DNA of 64,000 nucleotides from Mesocentrotus franciscanus (taxonomy: Eukaryota > Echinodermata > Echinoidea > Camarodonta > Strongylocentrotidae), in the NCBI GenBank assembly GCA_037976565.1, contig CP137683.1, positions 2,737,111 through 2,801,110 on the forward strand, in the 5' to 3' direction. The position numbers were made by a program, and so were the translations under genes. Shown here piece by piece: positions 21,681 through 32,304 of the stretch (the stretch's first letter is position 1; each line of letters begins with the position of its first letter). The notes below the pieces were generated by a model that ran no database searches, was not told where the DNA came from, and saw only the letters and a program-made list of their open reading frames with translations.

Positions 21681-22627
21681 GTGAAACGCTCTCGGCGGTC
21701 TCGCCTGCATTACGCAATTCGATATGATGAAAAATTGAGGTAGGGACATTATTGATAGGCAGGGTGGCCCATTAGCAGGCCCCAAAATGAAATCCTCTGA
21801 ATCTAATCAGCATTTTGAAGTGAATATTGACTAAGAATATGCAGACCTGAAATGACATTTGACCTTGACTTTGTCACCTAAAAGACTAATCACATGATTG
21901 GTGATACTTGATAACCCTTATGTTCAAGTTTCATGGAATAGGAATGTATACTTTCAAAATTACGATAAAAATTCAAGATCTTAACGTGATGCCACAACAT
22001 AGTCTAAGTTTGAATAATTGAATAATTGAATAATCATTTATACTTTCAAAATCATATTAAAAATTCAAAAACTTAACCTCAGGTTAAGTTTTTGATGATG
22101 ATGCCACAACATGGTCTAAATTTGTTGACCTTAAATGACCTTTGACCTTGACTTTGTGACCTGAAATTCTCCTCACATGATTGGGGATACTTGATAACCC
22201 TTTAATCCAAGTTTCATTGAATAATCATTTATACTTTCAAAATCATATTAAAAATTCAAAAACTTAACCTCAGGTTAAGTTTTTGATGATGACGCCACAA
22301 CATGGTCTAAGTTTGTTGACCTTAAATGACCTTTGACCTTGACTTTGTGACCTGAAATTCTCCTCACATGATTGGGGATACTTGATAACCCTTTAGTCCA
22401 AGTTTCATTGAATAATCATTTATACTTTCAAAATCATATTAAAAATTCAAAAACTTAACCTCAGGTTAAGTTTTTGATGATGATGCCACAACATGGTCTA
22501 AGTTTGTTGACCTTAAATGACCTTTGACCTTGACTTTGTGACCTGAAATTCTCCTCACATGATTGGGGATACTTGATAACCCTTTAGTCCAAGTTTCATT
22601 GAATAAGAACTTATACTTAACTTATAC

Positions 22628-22914
22628 GTAGAGGTGTTGTGGTCGAGTGGATACGCCGCCGGACTGTCGATCACAAGGTCCGCGGTTCGAGTCCCGCCGC
22701 TGCACTAACGTCCTTTGGCAAGACATTGATCTACATTTGCCACTCTCCACCCAGGTGAAGTAAATGGGTACCTGGTAGGAATTTATTCCTTGAAACGCAG
22801 CGCGCGTAACAGCTGCACTGCTAATGCCAGGGTAATTATGCTGCATTATTGTAGAGCGCTTAGAGACTTCTGATAAAGTAAGTGTTAGGCGCTATATAAG
22901 CACTGTAATTATTA
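22628..22914 (+). mobile_element. tRNA-derived SINE with L2-like 3' tail
   Basis: The 5' tRNA-like head has an A box (TGGTCGAGTGGATACG) and a perfect B box (GGTTCGAGTCC). A conserved-type body (CTTTGGCAAGACA, CCAGGTGAAGTAAATGGG) follows, and the tail GCGCTATATAAGCACTG ends in ATTATTATT. The tail resembles the 3' end of the LINE at 27425-28375 (GCGCTTTATAAATATTG then ATT repeats). TTATAC occurs on both sides, and the insertion sits inside one unit of element A. Confidence 0.85.
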
Positions 22915-23276
22915 TTATACTTTCAAAATTACGATAAAAATTCAAGATCTTAACGTGATGCCACAACATAGTCTAAGTTTGATGACCGGAAATGACCTTT
23001 GACCTTGACTTAGTGACCTCAAATTCTACTCACATGATTAAGGATACTTGATAACCCTTTAGTCTAAGTTTCATTGAATAATAATTTATACTTTCAAAAT
23101 TACGATAAAAAATCAAGATCTTAACGTGATGCCACAACAGTCTAAGTTTGATGACCGGAAATGACCTTTGACCTTGACTTAGTGACGTCAAATTCTACTC
23201 ACATGATTGGGGATACTTGATAACCCTTTAGTCCAAGTTTCATTGAATAATCATTTATACTTTCAAAATCATATTA

Positions 23277-24631
23277 ACCCGTTCCTTCCGGGAACCTGGT
23301 ATACCAGGTATACCAGGTTCCCATTATAGGCAGGTAAATGACGTCTTTACAAGCCTAAAATTGCCTTTCCCTGCCACTAATTCACTAAACTAGTTGATTT
23401 TAGGGTACTTCCAAAGTATATACTATCATTACCCATTGCTCCTGTTTTGTGTACTAGCTTTCATATTATTCACTATAATTGTACTTTTTCATAAACATGT
23501 CAAGTTTTCTCTCACAAGAAATTCGTATAGCAGCGTATACAGTTCCGCGGTGTCTGTCCCATATAGATATTGACTTTCGCTGAGACCTTTCCATACACAA
23601 ATACTGATACTGCTGGTACTTCATTGGGAGCAGCGTAATCCGCGCTCGCCCTGTAGAAGCTTATGACGGCACGCACCCAAATACCTTACCTCCGCTCTTC
23701 TATTGTTGGAGTTTATAACCATGACAACGAACTTGACCCTCGGCCACGTTTATTGTTCCTCTTACGTAACTCTTACGTAACTGTAGGTGGGCCTAAGACA
23801 TAACTCTTTTCTATTCTATATAGGTCAAAATTTGCCAATTCTTAGGACACAAATTACGTTTCCCCTATCATCTTCCGCGCTAGAATCCTATTTTTTGTTT
23901 CTATTTCTTGTGTCCTTTTTATATTTTTTCTTGTCTCCGTCTTCAAGATTTCTTCTGCTTGTGTAGGGAATTTATGCTATTTTTTTTTAAATAAAAGAGA
24001 AAGTCTTTCTCTTATAATGTTGTCCACCTTCTTTTAGATAACCCTTTTGTGCTAAAGTATATAATGTCCGATGTATATTATTTCTGTCAATAACATATAA
24101 AGAACGTATTATCTTATTTTGATGCAACAGAGATTTACAAACAAAATCAAAACTTTTACTTTCTATACTTTGTGTACATTCTTCTCATTTCGCCATTATC
24201 AGCCGCTCATTCTCTATTTTCGTCCCCTATAATAAATATAAGGTATAACGTGTACATCATTAGGGATATGTTATAATAATTTATCTCAAGGATGAGACGA
24301 TGCCGGTATACAAGCAAATGGCGGAATATAAAACAACATGAAAGATGAAGATGCAAAACGACATTGACAGAAAGACAGAGATTAAAAATGCCACATCTGG
24401 GCCTTTAGAAAGGCCTAAAATCCACCAGCTGAGCTTCAGGGGGCTCCGTCCCCTGCACCTCCGTTGGGGCTTTGCCCCTGGACCCTGGATTATTGTGATA
24501 ATTGTCTCTCCAATCACCCCCCCCCCAGCTCCGATGTTTTTTCTTTAGTTACTTTCTTTTTTGTTTGTTTATATCTGTCCGCATAAATAAGTACCGTCAA
24601 TATAGCATAATAAACTTTTTGTTCTTCATAT
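23277..24631. repeat. 1.35-kb insertion in element A, member of a dispersed family
   Basis: It interrupts an A unit. It starts with the hairpin GGAACCTGGTATACCAGG and contains GTTACGTAAG, then a block (about 23690-24110) whose complement occurs at 49560-50060 and in part at 58990-59080. The 103-bp segment shared with 18761-18863 lies at 24385-24487. No protein is seen. Confidence 0.65.
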
Positions 24632-25283
24632 ATAAGTTTGATGACCGGAAATGACCTTTGACCTTGACTTAGTGACCTCAAATTCTACTCACATGATTAA
24701 GGATACTTGATAACCCTTTAGTCTAAGTTTCATTGAATAATAACTTATACTTTAAATATTACGATAAAAATTCAAGATCTTAACGTGATGCCACAACATA
24801 GTCTAAGTTTGATGACCGGAAATGACCTTTGACCTTGACTTAGTGACGTCAAATTCTACTCACATGATTGGGGATACTTGATAACCCTTTAGTCCAAGTT
24901 TCATTGAATAATCATTTATACTTTCAAAATCATATTAAAAATTCAAAAACTTAACCTCAGGTTAAGTTTTTGATGATGATGCCACAACATGGTCTAAGTT
25001 TGTTGACCTTAAATGACCTTTGACCTTGACTTTGTGACCTGAAATTCTCCTCACATGATTGGGGATACTTGATAACCCTTTAATCCAAGTTTCATTGAAT
25101 AATCATTTATACTTTCAAAATCATATTAAAAATTCAAAAACTTAACCTTGGTTAAGTTTTTGATGTTGACGCCGCCGCCGTCGCCGCCGCCGTCACCGGA
25201 AAAGCGGCGCCTATGTCTCGCTTTTTGCTACGCAGGCGAGACAAAAACCATGGGAAGCATTATCCTCTGAAAACAAAAAACCC

Positions 25284-26898
25284 TTCTGAGTCATATAAGT
25301 AGTTATTTATGACAGTGAGTATGGGGACGGCCATAGGTTTTGTACACAAAATTTTTCGTACTTATACTATTTCTAATTGACTCGTGTACAAAAGTTTTGA
25401 CATAGTCTATTTTTGACAAAAAACGGACTTATAACACGCGTGTCTATGGGGTTTTGACTTTTTGAATTTAGATAGGGATTTGTCATTTTGACTTATAAAT
25501 TTTTTCGAAAGTGACTTATAACACGGGTGTCTATGGGATTTTTACATTTTGAATTTTACTCGTGTGTTTTTATGGGAATTTTTCGACGTTTTGAATATTG
25601 GATAGGTATTTTCTGTAAGGAACTGACTTTTAACACATGTGTCTATGGAATTTCGATTCTTTGACTTTCTTTCTATACTTTGTGTTTGACTTTCTGAGGA
25701 ATGTTTACAACGCCGTTGTAGGATATTGGTCCAACCTCAAACGACGTTGTAAACATTCCTCAGAAAGTCAAACACAAAGTAAAGGAAAGAAAGTCATAGA
25801 GTCACAGAGTCGAAATGGCGAAAGTATGATAATGAGTCTTAATTGTGAAATATATGAAATTGAAGTCACAGGGTCAGAGAGTCGAAATGGTGTAAGTATG
25901 ATAATGAGTCTTATTGGTGAAAGTATGAAAGTGTGATAATGAGTCTTTATGATGAAAGTATGATAATGAGTCTTAATGGTGAAATGTATGAAAGTGTGAT
26001 AAGGAGTCTTTATGATGTAAGTATGGAAAGAGGAGTCGAAAACACATAAAAAATAAAGGATAAAATTCTGATTTGTTGACGTGTGAGTCAAAAGTGACTT
26101 ACAGACACACCTTTATTAACTCACTTTTTCCTCGAAAAAATTAACAGTCCAGAGGATAATGAGAAATCTCTATGTAAAATTCACAAAGTCACCAAAGAAC
26201 TCGCCGATATGAACAGGTCGGAGTAAAATAAACTTCAGTTGTCGAAAGTCTTGTGAGAGGGTCATAAAGTCAATGCACGATCAATAAGAAACAACGGTTC
26301 TATTGCTGAAAAGAGGTAATTCAAATACAAAAGACACTATAGACCTATACACAAATCAATAGGCCTACCCTTTACACATAGACAACAATACGGTTACGCG
26401 CGTTGCTATGCGAGGTTCGTAGTATGGTTAAATACAAACGAACAATAGATATTGGTCCAACCTACAACGGTGTTGTAAACATTCCTCAGAAAGTCAAACA
26501 CAAAGTATAGAAAGAAAGTCAAAGAATCGAAATTCTATAGACACATGTGTTAAAAGTCAGTTCCTAAAAGAAAATACCTATCCAATATTCAAATCGTCGA
26601 AAAATTCCTATAGAAACACACGAGTATAATTCGAAATGTAAAAATCACATAGACACGCGTATTATAAGTCAGGTTTTGATCGAAACAATTTCAAGTCAAA
26701 ATGACAAATCCCTATCTAAATTCAAAAAGTCAAAACCCCATAGACACGCGTGTTATAAGTCCGTTTTTTGTCAAAAATAGACTATGTCAAAACTTTTGTA
26801 CACGAGTAAAAATAGAAATAGTATAAGTACGAACATTTTTGTGTACAAAACCTATGGCCGTCCCCATACTCACTGTCATAACTACTCATATATTCTGA
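25284..26898. mobile_element. 1.6-kb element with about 440-bp terminal inverted arms
   Basis: Left arm 25284-25726, right arm 26466-26898. Shared landmarks in inverted order are ATGACAGTGAGTATGGGG, TTTTGTACAC, several copies of TTATAACACGCGTGTCTATG or variants, and GAGGAATGTTTACAAC. A third, inverted partial copy of the inner arm end lies at 25732-25790. The middle (25790-26060) is a tandem repeat of GAAAGTATGATAATGAGTCTT. No transposase is seen. Confidence 0.8.
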
Positions 26899-27139
26899 AA
26901 AATTGACACTTTAGTAATTTTCTGTGGTGAAACAAATGGGAAAGTTGTCGGCCACTACATCACAGTGACATTACCGATTCAGCCAATTTGAAGTTCACAT
27001 ACATATAGTGATTACAACTTCCAAGAATCCATATAAATTCCATATTTTCTGTCCAATTTCTTTCAAACTTCTTGGATTATCCTTTCATATAGATAATATT
27101 AATAATAATAATCTATTACATCTTGTATATGATACTTAC

Positions 27140-27238
27140 GAGTACATGTATAGAACGCAATCAGTAGACTAAAGAACGCAATCACTGCCAAACACACGCC
27201 TGTTATTTCTAGTATACTCCATCCTCCTGTATTTCCAC
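27140..27238 (-). CDS. Transmembrane exon of an EGF-repeat membrane protein
   Basis: Acceptor cttttacag, donor ACTC|gtaagt. The 99-nt exon is phase 1 at both ends and reads GNTGGWSILEITG followed by a 20-residue hydrophobic helix (VCLAVIAFFSLLIAFYTC) and T. Its phase joins directly to the EGF exon at 63472-63570, giving EGF, short Gly-rich linker, then membrane anchor, the layout of a type I receptor-like protein. The intervening 36-kb intron contains most of the mobile elements of the window. The protein family beyond EGF plus TM is not identified. Confidence 0.7.
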
Positions 27239-27424
27239 CTGTAAAAGCAGCATAAATGTTATGTTAGCTGTAAAAAAAATGTTTCAGGACCTGTTGACTG
27301 AAGAAGCTTGAATCAATAAGAATTTCAAATGGACACAAAATATACTTATTGTCATTATCGTGATTAATCAAAATCTAATAAAATAGTGGTCTCATGATGG
27401 GATCTCTGTTCTGTGACTAAAGAT

Positions 27425-28375
27425 AAATGTGTAATAATAATAATAATAATAATAACAATATTTATAAAGCGCAACATATCCATCTCTAGAGATGCTCAAG
27501 GCGCATACAAAAAAATTAAATTTATATTAGGAATTAAACATACTTAAGATTAAAGAAATATTAAATATTAACTTACATGTAAATTCATCATGGCATCGAC
27601 ATGGTATATACAATGTGGAAAAGGGTGATTGTTATTTGTTTGGCATGCATTGTATAAAGAAAACATTGAAATTTAACAATATACATTATGCATCAGGTGA
27701 GTTTTAAGCCCAATTTTAAAAGTAGAAAGAGTGTTTGCCGTCTGAATAGAGAAAGGTAACTTATTCCACAAAGAAGGAGCGGCTGATGCAAATGCTCGAT
27801 CCCCCCAATTTCTTTTGGTACGTATTTCTTTAAGCCTAACATTATGTGATGAACGTAAACCAGAACGACCTGTGGAGTGGGGTGATAAAAGGGATGAAAT
27901 ATATTCTGGAGCTAGATCATTTAGTGCACGATAGGTTAAGAGAAGAATTTTATAGATCACACGCTGTTGAACAGGGAGCCAGTGAAGAGATTTCAAGATA
28001 GGAGTGATATGTGATGATCTTCTAGAGTTTGTTACAAGGCGAGCAGCAGCATTCTGAACTTTTGCAGTCGGTTAATTTGGTTGGCGGGTAGTCGAAAAAG
28101 TAATGAATTGCAATTGTCAAGATGCGAAGTAACAAAAGCATGTATTAATTGTTGGGTAGATTGAGGTGAGAGATATTGCCTAATTGCCCGGATATTACGG
28201 AGATTACAATTGGCCAGTTTAACACAATTTGAAACATGGGTTTCAAGTGACATGGCAGAATCAAATATTACACCAAGATTCCTAGCTTGATGAACAGGAG
28301 ATACAGGGGCAGAACCAACTTGAACATGAGATACCTTAATTTTACTGAGCTGTCTACTGTTGCCAAGTAAAATGA
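27425..28375 (-). mobile_element. 5'-truncated L2-like LINE (reverse transcriptase C-terminus and 3' tail)
   Basis: The minus strand encodes the end of an L2/CR1-type ORF2. Recognisable stretches are ARNLGVIFDS, YLSPQSTQQLIHAFVTSHLD, RLPANQINRLQK and, after a one-base frameshift near 28045, HITPILKSLHWLPVQQR through SLWNKLPFSI. The stop is near 27673. The 3' end contains GGCGCATACAAAAA (complement) and a (TTA)n run at 27435-27455, the usual L2-type tail. It is dead by truncation and frameshift. Confidence 0.85.
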
Positions 28376-28518
28376 AAATAAAATAATAACAAAAGACATA
28401 CATTGTATCTATTACATGTACACATCTTATATGTGTGATCTGTACTACTCACACTCACTCAAACTTGTGCGAGGTTATAGATCAGACACACTAGCTTCGT
28501 CTGTGTAGCCAGACCCGG

Positions 28519-28760
28519 TGCTATGCACCTCATGGTCATTTCCCTAGAAAATATCAAGCTCATTCAGAATCATACCGGTAAAGCACATTTAAAAAAAGGC
28601 TAATTCATCCAGGGTCTCTAAGGCGGACTACGGTAGCTAATGCACCTCATGATCATTTCCCTAGAAAATATCAAGCTCATTCAGAATCATACCGGTAAAG
28701 CACATTTAAAAAAAGGTTAATTCATCCAGGGTCTCTAAGGCGGACTACAGTAGTTAATGC
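28519..28760. repeat. 120-bp tandem duplication
   Basis: Two nearly identical copies, about 28519-28638 and 28639-28758, each with GCACCTCATGGTCATTTCCC (or GATCATT), AAGCTCATTCAGAATCATAC and GGTCTCTAAGGCGGACTAC. Confidence 0.85.
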
Positions 28761-29479
28761 AGAATGCTTCATATTTCAGAAATAGTTTACAGAACAGAAA
28801 TTCATGTTCAAACGGATACAAACAAATCTCGAGAAATAAAGATATAATCACCTAATTTTGATATAAAAAATATTCTACTGAACAGGAATTCTTACCAAAG
28901 GGGATGAATTGAATTTCTCTATTCAACCGTGTATTTAGACCTATAATTATTTTATGACTTTTTCTTTCTTCCATTTAATATGAAAGCGGCCCTAACCTGT
29001 CGATCATCAACTGGCCCCACATATGTCAGATAGATCAGTGGATTTGTAGGTCATGCAGAGAAGTAGTCTAGATACTGTTTTTTTTTGTCTCGCTTGCGTA
29101 ACAAAAAGCGAATATTGCCTCGTTGACACTTGCCCGCATTTTGGTCCCGCACTGCCCCGCTCTATGGTGTGCCAATGCGTGCCAATTAGTGGCACGCACT
29201 CCTATAGGGTCACGTCTAATTTACGAATAGTTCACGCAATGCGTAAACATTAACACCATGACACCAGGGGCGGCGATTTCTTTTCATGACCGGGGGGACG
29301 AAATGCGAGGGACGAGGGAGCAGTGGCGTAATGACCAAAACAACTTTTTTTTTGTTGTTGGGGGCAGAAAAAATCTGCATCACCACCATTCTTACATGTT
29401 ATATGAAGGCCCCGCGGACTTTTTCAAAGTGGGGGAGGGGGCTAAAGTATTTACGATCAAGTAGAGCAAAGCAAGTTGA

Positions 29480-30404
29480 ACGTAAATTGGCGTGGGGTCC
29501 AGGGGCAAATTAGCCCCGGTGGGGGTCAAGGGGCGAAGCCCCATGAAGCTCAGGGGTTTTAGGCATTTAATTAAGGTCAGATGAGCAACCAGTGGCCCGG
29601 ATTATGGCCCCTGGTGGGGTCCAGGGGCGGAGCCCCCGGAAGCTCAGGGTTATTAGGTATTTAATTACTTTCAGATGAGCATATTTTGATACCTTATTTG
29701 TGTAACTGGCATGCAGGTCACTATTTGGAGTGGGGTCCGGGGGCGGAGCCCCCAGAAGCTCAGGGGTTTTAAGCATTAAATTACGATCAGATAAGCATCC
29801 AGGGGCCGCCTTAGGGTCCTTGGCGGGGTCAAAAGGGCAGAGCCCCCGGAAGCTCAGGGGTTTTAGGCATTTAATAACGGTCAGATGAGCATCCAGGGGC
29901 CCGCCTTAGGGCCCTGGTGGGGTCCAGGGGGCAGAGGCCCGGAAGCTCAGTGGTTTTAGGCATTTAATTACCGTCAGAGGAGCAACCAGGGGCATGCTTT
30001 ATAGGGCCCTTGGTGGCGTCCAGGGGGCAGAGCCCCCAGAAGCTCAGGGGTTTTAAGCATTAAATTACGATCAGATGAGCATCCAGGGGCCGCCTTAGGG
30101 TCCTTGGCGGGGTCCAAAGGGCAGAGCCCCCGGAAGCTCTGGGTTTTTTGGCATTTAATAACGGTCAGATGAGCATCCAGGGGCTTGCCTTAGGGTCCTG
30201 GTGAGGTCAAGGGGGCGGAGCCACCGGAAGCTCAGGTGTTTTAGGCATTAAATTACGGTCGGAGGAGCAACCAGGGGCATGCACGCTTTAGGGCCCTTGG
30301 CGGGGTCCAGAGGGCAGAGCCCCCGGAAGCTCAGGGGTTTTAGGCATTTAATAACGGTCAGATGAGCACCCAGGGGCCCGCCTTAGGGCCTTAGTGAGGT
30401 CCAG
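29480..30404. repeat. Degenerate GC-rich tandem array, left part
   Basis: About nine units of 85-115 bp, each with GGGGTCCAGGGG, GCAGAGCCCCCGGAAGCTCA, GGGGTTTTAGGCATTTAATT and GGTCAGATGAGCA. The array resumes at 35723-35945 after the nested element. Related single copies on the other strand lie at 18761-18863 and 24385-24487. ORFs here are not coding. Confidence 0.85.
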
Positions 30405-30580
30405 GGGCGTGTTTCATCAACTAAAATCGATTTCGATTTTAAAAATCGATTTTAAGGCCGAATCGATTTTAGCTTAAAATTGATAGTTGTGAGCTGTTTC
30501 ATCAAATCGATTTTAAGCTAAAATAGATTTTTAGGAGTCTGTAATCAAGGCTAGTCAATTTGGGGTAAATCTACTACAAA

Positions 30581-32304
30581 ATGGCATCGGTAAACTACTG
30601 CAAGAGAGGTCCTAGAAAAGTAAGTAAATTCCGTTTTTCTCTGAAAATATTAATTCTGTTGATAAAAACTCTGTTATTTTGGAAGAAGAAAAGTATTCCT
30701 CTCATCTTTATGCGAATACATTTTTATTTAACCGAACGATATTTAAGATATATCAGTTAATATCACTCCCCAACTGGGCTAAAAGTGGACGAATTGCACC
30801 GGTTCATTCATTTCAGTCCCATTCATTTAAATTCATGCAGGTCCAACTAAAATTGTCTACCGATGATCGTTTGTTAGGACAGGACAGGTACAAATATTCT
30901 TGCATTATTTGCAATTGATAACATTATAGGTCCAACACGGCCTTAGGAATCATCATGTTGTACGGTTAATGATGGGTCTTGTGCTTATATTATAGATCTA
31001 ATAGTTATACTAGATTCTAGACTAAGTCTACCGTCTAGCCCAGATTGCCCCAGTTGTAGATTTGGGTTTAGAATCTAGATCTAGAAATAGGGGTCTAGAA
31101 TCTATAGAGTAGAGACTAGACCCTCTTAAACTTACAAAGTAGATCTAGACTAATACTAGTCTACTAGTACTAGTAGTACTCGAGTAGGCCTAGCGCCTAG
31201 GCCTACTGTACTCTGTACTAGTACTTAGGCTCTAGGCTAGTGCTCTAGACTTCTTCGATTTCTGGCATTCTGTCAGCCTAGCCGCACCGGTAAGTAGCTC
31301 TTGAGTCTAGGCCTAGGCTAGATCTAGAGCTAGATGATGATAGACCTAGATAGTAGACTATAGATCTAGATGGTAATTGGTACTATAGGCCTAGGCCTAG
31401 ATCTATCCCTTGTCTTGTTCTTGTTGATAATTACAATCTAGATCTAGATCTAGTCTACATCCTACAGGATCTTTGTTTTAACGTTAACATTTTATAAAAG
31501 AAAGTTGGACTCGAGAGTTATACCTAAGTAGGTCTAGACTCTAACTAGTCTAAGTAGATCTAGATCAAGATCTAAGTTAAGTAGATCTAGACCTAAGTTA
31601 GATCTTGATTTACTAGATGTAGACCCTATATAGATCCTAGATCTAGATCTTATAATTAATAGACTCTAGGCCTATCTAGATTTATTTAGTCAAGGATCTA
31701 CATGAAATTGATACTTGAGTCTTGATAGATCTAGGGTAGATGTAGACCTAGTCTCTACTGGACCTATAGAAAGTAACTAGACTAGATTAGATCTACTGTA
31801 TTTTGTAAGATCTAAATTAACAATAACAGGAGTTTAGGTCTTGTCTGTGCCTAACAGTAACACGTTGGATTCTAGACTAGACTAGATGTAAAATTTTATG
31901 TAGGTCTAGAGGAGGTCTAGAGTCTAGTAGATTTTTCTTTCTAAAATTCTACGCACACATATTTAAACTATTAAGCCCTAGGCCTAGACTAGATCTATAT
32001 TTATTATTTTTTCTTAATTTCATTTTTCTTTTGACAGAGTCAGACTCAGAGATGGAGTGAACCTCGAGTCGTATCCACCGAATAGACCTTTGGTCCAAAA
32101 GTTCTCTCCTGCCATGGCTTCAAAGTCTTGGACTTGGTTCTCATCCTAGCTCGGCCTCAAGGCTCAAGGAAAGGGTTTGGATATGCAGAATGTACTCAAG
32201 GCCAAGCTCAATGTCTAGGTGACAGCTATAGAACCTACTGTGCTAAGCGGCCTTGTGAAGTGATCTTCTTAGTAAAATTTGTACACCAATATTTATAAAC
32301 AAAG
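30581..32304 (+). other. Possible spliced transcript inside the nested element
   Basis: ATG at 30581 begins MASVNYCKRGPRK, ending at a strong donor AAAA|gtaagt (30620). The next good acceptor, after a pyrimidine tract, is at 32037. The joined frame continues SQTQRWSEPRVVSTE and stops, and the second exon has its own donor AAAG|gtaagg at 32305. Further splice-like sites lie near 33031 and 33440. The 28-residue product matches nothing I recognise, so this could be a noncoding transcript or chance. Confidence 0.25.
30980..32000. repeat. CTAG/AGATCTAG-rich low-complexity region
   Basis: About 1 kb dominated by reiterated AGATCTAG, CTAGACTAG and CTAGGCCTAG words with no fixed period. Smaller patches of the same composition occur at 10950-11085 and 11860-12015. 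Confidence 0.8.

Larger units (their letters stand above)
21680..25245 (+). mobile_element. Element A: terminal-repeat element made of about 191-bp tandem units with DR1 motifs
   Basis: The left end carries GGCGGTCTCGCCTGCATTAC; the right end, read on the other strand, starts TGTCTCGCCTGCGTAGC. The interior is a head-to-tail array with a period of about 191 bp: TGACCTTTGACC at 22136, 22327, 22518, then 22993, 23162, 24652, 24823 and 25014. Each unit has the palindrome ACTTAACCTCAGGTTAAGT or a decayed form. An inverted copy of the same family spans about 29082-40700. No coding potential is seen, so it looks non-autonomous. A SINE and a 1.35-kb insertion interrupt the array. Confidence 0.75.

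Noticed and set aside
22622..22846. Functional tRNA gene at the A/B-box sequence
   Set aside because: The A and B boxes belong to a SINE head with a long body and ATT tail; no cloverleaf acceptor pairing was seen.
21680..25245. Simple centromeric satellite
   Set aside because: Array is bounded by ends shared with an inverted copy at 29-40.7 kb, so it behaves as a dispersed element rather than a plain satellite.
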